DNA of 64,000 nucleotides from an uncultured Draconibacterium sp. (GTDB lineage: Bacteria > Bacteroidota > Bacteroidia > Bacteroidales > Prolixibacteraceae). A model generated the notes under the pieces. That model did not search any database and was not told the origin of the DNA. It saw only the letters and a program-made list of their open reading frames with translations. This document shows, one piece after another, positions 1 through 7,458 of the stretch. The DNA lies in assembly GCF_963675065.1 (NCBI RefSeq), contig NZ_OY775905.1:124001-188000 (forward strand). Reading direction: 5' to 3'. Within the stretch, counting starts at the first letter, position 1. Each line of letters starts with the position of its first letter. The translations under genes and the position numbers were made by a program.

Positions 1-1104
1 GACGCCTTAAAGTATTATACATTATTTAAGAATAAAACCGACGAAACAACGGCACAGGAAGTTGGACTTGCAGAAAAAATGCAGCTTTGCACTGAGAAAA
101 TAAATCCGTTTGAACAGCAGGAAGAAACAGAAGAAATTGTTAAAACTGCAGCAACCGATGTAATGCCATCTGCTGTGCCGCGAGCAACAGAACCCGAACC
201 ATTTAATCCGGTTATTGGCGGAACTGTAATCGCATCTGACCTTGCTGACTCAACCCAAATTATTGCCGCAAACGATTCGGTTGTCACTGACTCAACATTT
301 AACGACTCAATTGTTGCCGAGCCGGTAGTTATTACAGAACCCGTTGAAATATTAACAGAGCCGATAAATTTTGTAGTGAATGCAGAGATCACTTACCCCG
401 ACACTACTTTTTTTAAAACAAAAAAAGGTTTAAAACTCTATACCGAAGGAACAGAGAAACAAGAAGAACTGGAGCAAACGATCAACAATACCGATGAACT
501 GCGAAAAAAATATGGTTCCACAACGTCGTACACCGAGCGTCAAACACTGGGAAAACAAATTCTTGAGAAAGAAACAAGTATTTTCCAGCTACGAGCAGCA
601 GCAGAAGAATTGCTGCTAAAATCGCAACAGGAAGAAAATTCTTACTGGCAGGAAGCTTCTTTCGAAGAAATAGAAACTTTTCATAAACAGACCGATGATT
701 ATTTGGCAGCCTTCAATTCACAATCCATCCCGGAAAAACCGGATTCGATCATCCTGATGGCGCCGTCAATTGCCCCGGCTAACCGAGTAACTAGCAGCGA
801 AACCGACGACACAACAGAAGACGAATTGATCTATAAAATCCAGTTGGGCGCTTACAGCCGAGGTTTACCAGCCTATGTAAAACGATTATTCGACAAGTTA
901 TCCTATATTCGTAAAATTGAGAATTACACCGACGAAAACGGCATTGTAGTTTATACTACCGGAAACCTGACAAGCTATGACGATGCAGTAAAAATGCAGG
1001 AGCAAGTGCGCCGGGAAGGTGTAGAAGATGCCTATGTTGTGCCGTATTTTAACGGAAAAAGAATAACTTTGAGTGAAGCTAAAGAAATTGAAAACGACAA
1101 ATGA
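1..1104 (+). CDS. SPOR-domain protein, C-terminal part (5' end outside window)
   Basis: The reading frame is open from base 1, so the gene starts upstream of the window; the first ATG at 79 is probably internal. About 367 codons are visible. A Thr/Val/Pro/Glu-rich low-complexity stretch (roughly visible residues 55-130) is followed by a charged, probably coiled region. The last 85 residues look like a SPOR domain: they open with a YKIQLGAYS-type strand and end with a YVVPYFNGKRI-type strand. SPOR domains bind denuded peptidoglycan glycan strands, so a periplasmic or outer-membrane-associated role at the cell wall is likely. The stop overlaps the next start (ATGA), which suggests co-transcription with clpS. 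The N-terminal domains cannot be judged from here. Confidence 0.75.
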   Translation, partial: DALKYYTLFKNKTDETTAQEVGLAEKMQLCTEKINPFEQQEETEEIVKTAATDVMPSAVPRATEPEPFNPVIGGTVIASDLADSTQIIAANDSVVTDSTFNDSIVAEPVVITEPVEILTEPINFVVNAEITYPDTTFFKTKKGLKLYTEGTEKQEELEQTINNTDELRKKYGSTTSYTERQTLGKQILEKETSIFQLRAAAEELLLKSQQEENSYWQEASFEEIETFHKQTDDYLAAFNSQSIPEKPDSIILMAPSIAPANRVTSSETDDTTEDELIYKIQLGAYSRGLPAYVKRLFDKLSYIRKIENYTDENGIVVYTTGNLTSYDDAVKMQEQVRREGVEDAYVVPYFNGKRITLSEAKEIENDK

Positions 1105-1379
1105 CGCAGAAAGAGACAAAAAAGATCCCAAAAGGTGATTTTAAAGAAGGAGTTGTTGAGGAGAATTTCCTGACTTTGCATAACGACGATGTGCACACAT
1201 TCGATTATGTTATCGATGCTTTGATTGATGTTTGCAAACATGGTTATGAGCAGGCTACACAATGTACAATGCTGGTGCATTACAAAGGCAAATGCGATGT
1301 TAAAAAGGGAGTTTTTGATGCACTAAAGCCACTGAAAGATGCACTAATTGAGCGCGAATTAAACGCAACTATTGACTAA
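1101..1379 (+). CDS. clpS: ATP-dependent Clp protease adaptor ClpS
   Basis: This 92-residue protein matches the size of ClpS, the adaptor that delivers N-degron substrates to ClpAP. The family signature LHNDDVHTFDYVIDAL lies at residues 26-41, and the Asn-Asp-Asp part of it is the substrate-pocket segment. A further conserved part, around EQATQCTMLVHYKGKC, follows in the second half. The start codon overlaps the previous stop (ATGA), so translation is probably coupled. The gene sits directly before the nfeD/flotillin pair. Family assignment is firm; the substrate set cannot be read from sequence. Confidence 0.93.
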   Translation: MTQKETKKIPKGDFKEGVVEENFLTLHNDDVHTFDYVIDALIDVCKHGYEQATQCTMLVHYKGKCDVKKGVFDALKPLKDALIERELNATID

Positions 1380-1384
1380 AACAT

Positions 1385-1855
1385 ATGAGCATTCTTGCTA
1401 TTATTTTACTAATTCTTCTGGGCCTGCTTCTGCTACTCATCGAGTTTGCAGTGATTCCGGGAGTTACCATCGCCGGAATTGGCGGTTTCCTTCTTCTAGG
1501 AGGAGCGGTTTATGTGGCTTTTGCGGAATACGGAACACTTGCGGGTTTTATAACACTAGCCGCAGTTCTTATTCTTGCCCCTGCAATGATTTACTACTTT
1601 TTTAAATCGCGGACAGGGAAAAAAATGATTCTTGAAAAGAACATTGTAGGAAAAGTTGACCTTATTAACAGGGAGAAGATTGTTGTGGGCGAAACCGGCA
1701 AATCGATTGGTAGATTAGCACCAATGGGAAAAGTAAAAGTGAATGGAGAGATAGTGGAAGCACAATCAACCGGTGCTTTCATCGACCACAATACCGAAAT
1801 TAGAATTTTGAAAATTGAATCCAATAAAATTATTGTAGAACCTTTAAAGAAATAA
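1385..1855 (+). CDS. NfeD-family membrane protein
   Basis: A 156-residue protein with two to three hydrophobic helices in the first 75 residues, including a Gly-rich IAGIGGFLLLGGAVYV stretch. A soluble C-terminal domain of about 70 residues has the pattern of the NfeD OB-fold (GKVDLINREKIVVGETGKS...GRLAPMGKVKVNGEIVEA). NfeD proteins are encoded beside flotillin/SPFH genes and are thought to act with them in membrane microdomains. Here the flotillin-like gene starts 3 bp after the stop, which fits. This is the short form without the N-terminal ClpP-like protease domain. Confidence 0.88.
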   Translation: MSILAIILLILLGLLLLLIEFAVIPGVTIAGIGGFLLLGGAVYVAFAEYGTLAGFITLAAVLILAPAMIYYFFKSRTGKKMILEKNIVGKVDLINREKIVVGETGKSIGRLAPMGKVKVNGEIVEAQSTGAFIDHNTEIRILKIESNKIIVEPLKK

Positions 1856-1858
1856 AAT

Positions 1859-2845
1859 ATGTTAGTAGATGCAGTAGGTGCCTGGGGATTAATCATTGGG
1901 GCCATCGTTTTACTTTTTATAATTCTCTATTTTATCCCGATAGGATTATGGTTTTCAGCGCTGGTTTCCGGCGTGCGAATTTCGCTTTTACAGTTGTTCT
2001 TAATGCGTTTCCGTAAGGTACCTCCGGGAGTTATTGTGCGTGCAATGATTGAAGGAGCAAAAGCCGATGTTGAATTAAGTCGCGATGCCTTGGAAGCACA
2101 TTACCTGGCCGGAGGTCACGTAGCGAGAGTTGTTCATGCATTGGTATCTGCAGCAAAGGCAAACATCGAACTACCTTTTAATATGGCAACCGCCATTGAC
2201 CTTGCTGGTCGCGATGTTTTTGAAGCTGTACAAATGTCGGTAAATCCGAAAGTGATTAATACTCCGCCTGTAACTGCTGTTTCGAAAGATGGTATTCAGC
2301 TCATTGCAAAAGCAAGGGTAACCGTTCGGGCCAACATTAAACAATTGGTTGGAGGAGCCGGAGAAGAAACAGTACTCGCTCGCGTGGGTGAAGGAATTGT
2401 TTCGTCAATCGGTTCATCGCATTCGCATAAAGCTGTTTTAGAAAATCCCGATTTTATTTCGCGTGTAGTGCTTGAAAAAGGATTGGACGCAGGAACAGCA
2501 TTTGAAATATTATCAATTGATATCGCCGACATCGACATTGGTAAAAACATTGGAGCAGTGCTTCAAATGGACCAGGCTGAGGCAGATAAAAACATTGCCC
2601 AGGCTAAAGCAGAAGAACGCCGTGCCATGGCAATTGCCCTGGAACAGGAAAATAAAGCTACAGCACAAGAAATGAGAGCCAAGGTTATTGAAGCTGAAGC
2701 CCAGGTACCATTGGCAATTTCGGAGGCCTTCCGTAGTGGAAACCTTGGAATTATGGATTACATGAAATACAAAAATATAATGGCCGATACTACCATGCGT
2801 GAGTCGATTGCCGATGAAGACAACAGCAAATCAGACGATCAATAA
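1859..2845 (+). CDS. floA: Flotillin-like protein FloA (SPFH family)
   Basis: A 328-residue protein with an N-terminal membrane segment (about residues 8-45) and an SPFH-type body. It then has a long Ala/Glu/Lys-rich helical region (DQAEADKNIAQAKAEERRA, about residues 238-290) and a short acidic tail. This matches the bacterial FloA (YqfA) family, which forms oligomeric membrane scaffolds. The nfeD-like gene immediately upstream is the usual partner. A strong intrinsic terminator follows 23 bp after the stop, ending the operon. Confidence 0.92.
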   Translation: MLVDAVGAWGLIIGAIVLLFIILYFIPIGLWFSALVSGVRISLLQLFLMRFRKVPPGVIVRAMIEGAKADVELSRDALEAHYLAGGHVARVVHALVSAAKANIELPFNMATAIDLAGRDVFEAVQMSVNPKVINTPPVTAVSKDGIQLIAKARVTVRANIKQLVGGAGEETVLARVGEGIVSSIGSSHSHKAVLENPDFISRVVLEKGLDAGTAFEILSIDIADIDIGKNIGAVLQMDQAEADKNIAQAKAEERRAMAIALEQENKATAQEMRAKVIEAEAQVPLAISEAFRSGNLGIMDYMKYKNIMADTTMRESIADEDNSKSDDQ

Positions 2846-2867
2846 AACGTATTAACGATAAAATAGT

Positions 2868-2899
2868 AAAGCCCGTTGCAAGTTGTAGCGGGCTTTTTT
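2868..2899 (+). terminator. Rho-independent terminator of the clpS-nfeD-floA operon
   Basis: A 13-bp stem (2868-2880 with 2884-2896, including G-U pairs) has a 3-nt AGT loop and runs into a T tract. It lies 23 bp after the flotillin stop codon. Confidence 0.9.
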
Positions 2900-2979
2900 A
2901 ATGCAACTGTTTCTAAAATTTTTTCCAAAGCTTAAGTGTTTGTTAAAATATCTGTCTTTTTAGACGATTTTGGATCCAT
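2900..2979. other. Start of the 1.6-kb gene-free interval carrying the small RNA array
   Basis: No protein-coding signal is seen anywhere between the floA terminator and cbiB (about 2900-4522). The interval is filled by five repeats of one transcription unit, listed separately as ncRNA and promoter features, separated by AT-rich spacers of about 80-510 bp. This first part is the leader before copy 1; I see no distinct element in it. Confidence 0.6.
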
Positions 2980-3014
2980 TTTGATTCCTGAACATGTTTT
3001 TCAGCATATCTTTG
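2980..3014 (+). promoter_or_regulatory. Promoter of small RNA copy 1
   Basis: A -7 box TATCTTTG (3007-3014) has the Bacteroidota form TAnnTTTG. A TTTG at 2980-2983 may be the -33 element. Unlike the other four copies, this one lacks the TAACATT/TAACCTC pair, so it may be regulated differently. Confidence 0.6.
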
Positions 3015-3020
3015 CAGCAT

Positions 3021-3103
3021 AAGTTTTAGTTCATAAGTTTAGGTTTGATTAGTTTTATTGGTTTAGTTAGTGAAAAGGATGAGTGTTGACTCATCCTTTT
3101 TTT
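3021..3103 (+). ncRNA. Small RNA, copy 1 of 5 (variant terminator)
   Basis: The predicted RNA of about 83 nt begins 6 nt after the -7 box and ends in a T tract. Its body from 3032 on is a C-free stretch identical in all five copies. The 3' end is a hairpin, GGATGAGT / ACTCATCC (3077-3084 with 3089-3096), with a GTTG loop. The other four copies have GGATGGGT / ACCCGTCC, so both arms changed together, which indicates selection on the RNA structure. It has no convincing reading frame. I do not recognise it as a known RNA family. Confidence 0.78.
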
Positions 3104-3216
3104 ATTCCCTAAACCAAATCCAATTCTCTACACAAATTATCTTACAGCTTTATATTTACCCAATAGATTTTCTTTAAGATCGGATAGATTTAAAATATGT
3201 TATAAAACACATTTTT
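3104..3216. other. Spacer between small RNA copies 1 and 2, with phased ATAGATT boxes
   Basis: AT-rich and gene-free. It carries two ATAGATT boxes, at 3163-3169 and 3184-3190, exactly 21 bp apart. The second starts 44 bp before the TAACCTC box of promoter 2. The same pair with the same spacings occurs before copy 5. This geometry suggests a regulator binding on one face of the helix. Confidence 0.5.
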
Positions 3217-3260
3217 TAACATTCGGGTAACCTCCGGTTCACATACGTACCTTATCTTTG
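3217..3260 (+). promoter_or_regulatory. Promoter of small RNA copy 2 (TAACATT / TAACCTC / TATCTTTG)
   Basis: TAAC boxes start at 3217 and 3228, 11 bp apart. The second box, TAACCTC, starts exactly 25 bp before the -7 element TATCTTTG (3253-3260). The same three-part layout with identical spacing precedes copies 3, 4 and 5, although the intervening bases differ. Confidence 0.75.
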
Positions 3261-3266
3261 CAGCAT

Positions 3267-3348
3267 AAGTTTTAGTTCATAAGTTTAGGTTTGATTAGTT
3301 TTATTGGTTTAGTTAGTGAAAAGGATGGGTGTTGACCCGTCCTTTTTT
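3267..3348 (+). ncRNA. Small RNA, copy 2 of 5
   Basis: The predicted transcript starts at the AAG 6 nt after the -7 box and ends in a six-T tract after the hairpin at 3323-3342 (GGATGGGT, loop GTTG, ACCCGTCC). It belongs to the 5' subtype AAGTTTTAG shared with copies 1 and 4. The central C-free segment is identical to the other copies. No coding potential is apparent. Confidence 0.8.
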
Positions 3349-3360
3349 ATTTTATACCAA

Positions 3361-3870
3361 TCAGAACCATAACACCATCAGAAAATCCACTTCCTCTGGA
3401 ATTCATTTATTCACAATCCGATTATTCTTCCCAGCCACTTTTCAATAAGAACAGATCTAAATCAATCTAAGGGTATTTTGAAGATGTACCTGTTGCAGAA
3501 AATGCCGAAAGATGATCTTGTGTGAAGTTGATTCTTAATCTTTGGTATATCATTCCATCCGTCAGCTGACGGATTCTGAATCAATATTATTTAAATGATG
3601 CTGAAATAAATTCTGCATGTCGTAACGAGGTCGGAATACTGGCTAGCCCCCCTGTTGCCAAATAAAAATACCGGGATATTTCAACGTCCTTAATACGTAT
3701 TTAACATGTGAATCAACACAAACGTCTACCAAAAGCCTGTTATCATAGGTTTTCTCAAAGCCAATAAAATGCACTAATCACTGATACTGTGGCACTTAAA
3801 ATCTCGCCCATATAATTTCAATCGATTTGATTGATGATCCATAAAGTTAAAATATGTTATTGAGCATACA
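3361..3870. other. Long spacer between small RNA copies 2 and 3; perfect 18-bp palindrome
   Basis: About 510 bp without a credible reading frame on either strand. The one distinct element is a perfect 18-bp palindrome at 3557-3574 centred on CAGCTG (ATCC...GGAT ends). It could be a protein-binding site or part of a repeat. The spacer is longer than the others, so a copy may have been lost here; no recognisable copy remnant is seen. Confidence 0.45.
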
Positions 3871-3873
3871 TTT

Positions 3874-3917
3874 TAACATTCCATTAACCTCCCGTACAGG
3901 TATTCGCCTTACATTTG
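3874..3917 (+). promoter_or_regulatory. Promoter of small RNA copy 3
   Basis: TAAC boxes start at 3874 and 3885 (11 bp apart). TAACCTC at 3885 is 25 bp before the -7 box TACATTTG (3910-3917). Spacing is identical to the promoters of copies 2, 4 and 5. Confidence 0.75.
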
Positions 3918-3923
3918 TAATAC

Positions 3924-4005
3924 AAGTTTAGTTCATAAGTTTAGGTTTGATTAGTTTTATTGGTTTAGTTAGTGAAAAGGATGGGTGTTGACCCGTCCTT
4001 TTTTT
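3924..4005 (+). ncRNA. Small RNA, copy 3 of 5
   Basis: The predicted RNA of about 82 nt starts 6 nt after the -7 box and ends in a seven-T tract. Terminator hairpin: GGATGGGT / ACCCGTCC around a GTTG loop (3979-3998). The 5' end is the shorter subtype AAGTTTAG, shared only with copy 5. The body is otherwise identical to the other copies. Confidence 0.8.
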
Positions 4006-4143
4006 ATTGCCATAAATCAATTATCAATATCCTTTTGTCACTCTTAATGCCAACTCACTTTCTTTTTTATATTCCTGCAATAGATTTCTGCAATAGATGA
4101 TATTTATCATGCGTAAATAATAACAATACGATATTTGATTACT

Positions 4144-4187
4144 TAACATTAGATTAACCTCTATTACGAATAAACCCCTTACATTTG
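4144..4187 (+). promoter_or_regulatory. Promoter of small RNA copy 4
   Basis: TAAC boxes start at 4144 and 4155, and the -7 box TACATTTG is at 4180-4187, with the 11-bp and 25-bp spacings of the other copies. Two ATAGAT boxes lie upstream at 4080 and 4093, here only 13 bp apart and further from the promoter than in copies 2 and 5. Confidence 0.75.
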
Positions 4188-4193
4188 TAGCAT

Positions 4194-4277
4194 AAGTTTT
4201 AGTTCATAAGTTTAGGTTTGATTAGTTTTATTGGTTTAGTTAGTGAAAAGGATGGGTGTTGACCCGTCCTTTTTTTA
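4194..4277 (+). ncRNA. Small RNA, copy 4 of 5
   Basis: The predicted RNA of about 84 nt is of the AAGTTTTAG subtype, with the conserved C-free body and a terminator hairpin (4250-4269) followed by T residues. It starts 6 nt after its -7 box, as do copies 2, 3 and 5. Confidence 0.8.
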
Positions 4278-4388
4278 TTTATATACAAAAAGATACATCA
4301 GACAAGGTACTTAACAGCATTCTCATTTTCCTCAATAGATTTTCCCTAAGTTGCAATAGATTAAAAAGATGTTATAAAACACATTTTT

Positions 4389-4432
4389 TAACATTCAGAT
4401 AACCTCCGATTCAGATTTTCACCTTACATTTG
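4389..4432 (+). promoter_or_regulatory. Promoter of small RNA copy 5
   Basis: TAAC boxes start at 4389 and 4400, and the -7 box TACATTTG is at 4425-4432. ATAGATT boxes at 4335 and 4356 repeat the 21-bp and 44-bp spacings seen before copy 2. Confidence 0.75.
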
Positions 4433-4438
4433 TCATAC

Positions 4439-4520
4439 AAGTTTAGTTCATAAGTTTAGGTTTGATTAGTTTTATTGGTTTAGTTAGTGAAAAGGATGGG
4501 TGTTGACCCGTCCTTTTTTT
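4439..4520 (+). ncRNA. Small RNA, copy 5 of 5
   Basis: The predicted RNA of about 82 nt is of the AAGTTTAG subtype. Bases 4450-4506 contain no C at all. The terminator hairpin and a seven-T tract end 2 bp before the stop codon of the convergent cbiB gene, so this terminator faces the end of the B12 operon. Confidence 0.8.
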
Positions 4521-4522
4521 AT

Positions 4523-5485
4523 TTATACCAACCACAGAATAAAAACTCCGATAAACACCAGTGAGACTGTCCCGTTGATTAAACAAGCTTTATAAACATC
4601 ATTCGCCGATACCGGCCTTGGATTCTCGCCAATAAAAGGCTTTTCAACTAATTTCCCATGATAGCGGTTTGGGCCGCCAAAACGGCAATTGAGAATACCG
4701 GCCAGAGCTGCCTCGGGATAACCGGCATTTGGGCTGGAATGTTTACGTCCGTATTTATAGATGAATCGGATCGCCCGAAAGCTAAAACTTACCACAGCCA
4801 TTAAAATTGCCGTTAATCGTGCAGGAATAAAATTCAACACGTCATCGAGCTTTGCGGCAAAAAATCCAAAATCTTTATAACGCATATTTTTATAACCGAT
4901 CATCGAATCGAGTGTATTCGCCATTTTATAAGCTAACATTGCAGGCACTCCTCCTATGAAATAGAAAAACAAAGGAGCAATTACGCCATCACTGAGGTTT
5001 TCAGCCAGCGTTTCCAATACTGCAGTTCTAATCTGATTCTCATTCAATTGTGATGTTTCGCGACCAACGATCATCGATAATTGTTGGCGACCGGCTTCCA
5101 ATCCTTCCTTCTCCAATTTTAATATTACACGCAATGCTTCCTGAATAAGTGACCGATTAGCCAATCCATAGAAAACAAGAATGGAAGAAACAACAAAGTA
5201 CAGGTTTTGATAAGCGGATAAAATCGTTAACCCCAGTTTAAAAACGAAGTAAGTGGTAAAAATCAGACAGAAAGCCAGAAGTGCGCCTTTTATCTTTCTG
5301 TTTAGTCCACGATTTAACTTCGCTTCGCCTACAGAAATTGCCTTGCCAAACCAACGGATAGGATGCGGCAAAGAATGTGGATCCCCGAGGAGACAATCGA
5401 GTGCAAAACCAGCCAGAAGTGGAATAATTAGATCAAGATGCTCATTCAATTTCCATCGATTTATAAATGTACGCCATATCAACAT
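4523..5485 (-). CDS. cbiB: Adenosylcobinamide-phosphate synthase (CbiB/CobD)
   Basis: A 320-residue integral membrane protein of the CbiB family, which attaches the aminopropanol (phosphate) arm to adenosylcobyric acid. Family features include FALDCLLGDPHSLPHPIRW near residues 27-45, GLANRSL, and the NTLDSMIGYKN segment. It overlaps the upstream cobQ end by 44 bp; an internal TTG would give less overlap, so the start is uncertain. It is the last gene of the B12 salvage run and takes the product of CobQ as substrate. It ends next to the small RNA array, convergent with copy 5. Confidence 0.92.
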   Translation of the reverse strand: MLIWRTFINRWKLNEHLDLIIPLLAGFALDCLLGDPHSLPHPIRWFGKAISVGEAKLNRGLNRKIKGALLAFCLIFTTYFVFKLGLTILSAYQNLYFVVSSILVFYGLANRSLIQEALRVILKLEKEGLEAGRQQLSMIVGRETSQLNENQIRTAVLETLAENLSDGVIAPLFFYFIGGVPAMLAYKMANTLDSMIGYKNMRYKDFGFFAAKLDDVLNFIPARLTAILMAVVSFSFRAIRFIYKYGRKHSSPNAGYPEAALAGILNCRFGGPNRYHGKLVEKPFIGENPRPVSANDVYKACLINGTVSLVFIGVFILWLV

Positions 5486-6923
5486 TTTCCCTGATGAGCG
5501 CGGCCAGTTTATCGTATTGCTCTTCTTTAAATTGTTGAAAATCCATTTGAGTAGAAACCGGCTTACCCGATTCTTTCAAAATTCGGTTAACGACACTTAT
5601 ATTATCAAAAATGCCATGAATGTAGGTTCCCCAGGTTCGCTCATTCAGATAATAGCCATCAGGTTTACTTCCGTTGATTAAACAAACCGGACTTTCATGA
5701 GCTGCGACAGTTTCGCCCATATGAATTTCGTAGCCCTTTCCTTCCTCACTGTTTTGAAAAGAAAAAGTGCACTGCTCGGTTACTTTTTCTTCAGTAAGAA
5801 TCGTTTCAACTGGCAAAATTCCAAGCCCCGGTATTTTTTCAATCTGGCCTTCCACATGGTTCGGATCGGCAATCCACTCCCCCATCATTTGAAAACCGCC
5901 ACAAATTCCGTAAACGGCTTTTCCCTGTTCGTGCGCTTTTTTTACAGCATTTGCCATTCCCTGTTTTTGGAGAAACAGCATATCAGAAATAGTATTTTTT
6001 GAACCGGGTAATAGCACAATATCGGCCTCATCGATATCCTCGGGCGACGCTGCATAAAACAGGTTAACCTCCGGTAATTGTTCCAGAAAATTAAAGTCGG
6101 TAAAGTTTGACATGTGCCGCAGCAAAACCACGGCAATATTTGTTTTTCCCTCCACGGCTTTAAACTGTTTCTTATCGACCACCACCGAGTCCTCATCATC
6201 GATATAAATATCGCGGAAATGCGGAATAATGCCCACCACCGGTACACCACAAAGTTCTTCAAGTCTTTTAGCGCCGTCCTCGAACAACGAAATATCGCCC
6301 CTAAATTTATTGATGATGATGCCCTTCACCAATCTTCGCTCCTGCTCAGGCAACAGCAACATTGTACCATAAACACTTCCAAACACACCGCCTTTATCGA
6401 TATCAGCTATAAGATAAGTGGCTGCATCTTTCTCGACTGCCACCCGCATATTTGTAATGTCTTTTTCCCATAGGTTTACTTCCGAAATACTTCCTGCCCC
6501 TTCCACTACAATCGGATTAAATTCGTTCTCTAATCTCGAAAAAGCCTGCATTGCTTCATTAAACAAAAAATCGCGGTCGGTTTCGTTAAAATACGCTTTT
6601 GCCGATTTATTTGCCCAGGGTTTGCCATTCAGCACAATTTGCGAATCCATGTAACCCGTTGGTTTTAGTAACACCGGATTCATTTCCACACGGCAATCGA
6701 TACCACATGCCTCTGCCTGAACGGCCTGCGCACGACCAATTTCCAACCCATCGGGAGTTGGGAAACTATTCAGCGACATGTTTTGTGCTTTGAAAGGTGC
6801 CGGAGTTAAACCATCCTGCTTAAAAATGCGGCAAAAACCTGCGTTAACAACACTTTTACCGACATCGGAGCCGGTGCCAACAAACATTATCGGGCGATAT
6901 TTTTTTATCTTAGTCATGCTCAT
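5442..6923 (-). CDS. cobQ: Cobyric acid synthase
   Basis: A 493-residue glutamine-dependent amidase (CobQ/CbiP) that amidates adenosylcobyrinic acid a,c-diamide to cobyric acid. The N-terminal synthetase domain carries the nucleotide motif VGTGSDVGKS (residues 15-24) and the family pattern KAQNMSLNS. The C-terminal class I glutamine amidotransferase domain has the nucleophile motif YGICGGFQMMG and the histidine motif YIHGIFDN. The start overlaps the end of cobC by 14 bp. The length is normal for the family and all catalytic motifs appear intact. Confidence 0.95.
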   Translation of the reverse strand: MSMTKIKKYRPIMFVGTGSDVGKSVVNAGFCRIFKQDGLTPAPFKAQNMSLNSFPTPDGLEIGRAQAVQAEACGIDCRVEMNPVLLKPTGYMDSQIVLNGKPWANKSAKAYFNETDRDFLFNEAMQAFSRLENEFNPIVVEGAGSISEVNLWEKDITNMRVAVEKDAATYLIADIDKGGVFGSVYGTMLLLPEQERRLVKGIIINKFRGDISLFEDGAKRLEELCGVPVVGIIPHFRDIYIDDEDSVVVDKKQFKAVEGKTNIAVVLLRHMSNFTDFNFLEQLPEVNLFYAASPEDIDEADIVLLPGSKNTISDMLFLQKQGMANAVKKAHEQGKAVYGICGGFQMMGEWIADPNHVEGQIEKIPGLGILPVETILTEEKVTEQCTFSFQNSEEGKGYEIHMGETVAAHESPVCLINGSKPDGYYLNERTWGTYIHGIFDNISVVNRILKESGKPVSTQMDFQQFKEEQYDKLAALIRENVDMAYIYKSMEIE

Positions 6924-7458
6924 TTATTTCGAATACGGTAACACTGGCGTAGGCCGGTTTAAAATTTTCAAAGAGCTGGGAAATGGGTACTTTTTCGATC
7001 ACACTTTTTAAAATGCGAATTACTCCGGCATGCGCAACAATGGCAATATTCTCAACCTTTTGTTTTTTAATTTCACGAATAAAATCCGAAGCGCGCACTA
7101 CCATTTCAGGATACGATTCGCCGTTTTTTGTTGGTAATGCCTGGTAATTGTCCATCCAGATTTTCCCTTCAGGTTGGGCGTATATTTCATCCCACGACAA
7201 CATCTCCCAGTCGCCAAAATTCAATTCTTTCAAACGCGAATCAAAATGTATTTCTCTTTCTGTAAAAAGACTTTCGGCCAGTTTCCGGCAACGTAACAAT
7301 GGGCTCGACCACACGGCATCAAAACTCACCTGCTCCAACTCCTGTAACAAGCTTTTTTGTTCTTCATAAAATGATTCGGCCACATCAACATCGGTCTGCC
7401 CGTAACAAATGCCAGGTTTTACATTTACACTGGTATGTCGAATCGCGTATATCTTCAT
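6910..7458 (-). CDS. cobC: Alpha-ribazole phosphatase / histidine phosphatase (CobC)
   Basis: A histidine-phosphatase-superfamily protein of 182 residues, counted from the ATG that overlaps the cobS stop (TGATG). That start is preferred over an upstream one because the phosphatase motif then sits at the very N terminus (MKIYAIRHTSVNV). A second conserved histidine lies in IAIVAHAGVIRIL. CobC removes the phosphate from alpha-ribazole phosphate or from cobalamin 5'-phosphate. Its position between cobS and cobQ supports a B12 role over a general phosphoglycerate mutase. Confidence 0.88.
   Translation of the reverse strand: MKIYAIRHTSVNVKPGICYGQTDVDVAESFYEEQKSLLQELEQVSFDAVWSSPLLRCRKLAESLFTEREIHFDSRLKELNFGDWEMLSWDEIYAQPEGKIWMDNYQALPTKNGESYPEMVVRASDFIREIKKQKVENIAIVAHAGVIRILKSVIEKVPISQLFENFKPAYASVTVFEINEHD

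Noticed and set aside
3079..4520. ATG inside each small RNA terminator (ATGGGTGTTGACCCG...) as a tiny reading frame
   Set aside because: The bases form the terminator stem and show compensatory change that keeps pairing; no ribosome binding site precedes it and the frames run into different spacer sequence.
3021..4520. CRISPR array interpretation of the five repeats
   Set aside because: Repeats are about 83 nt with spacers of 160-580 nt of unequal length, each repeat has a promoter and terminator, and no cas genes are present.
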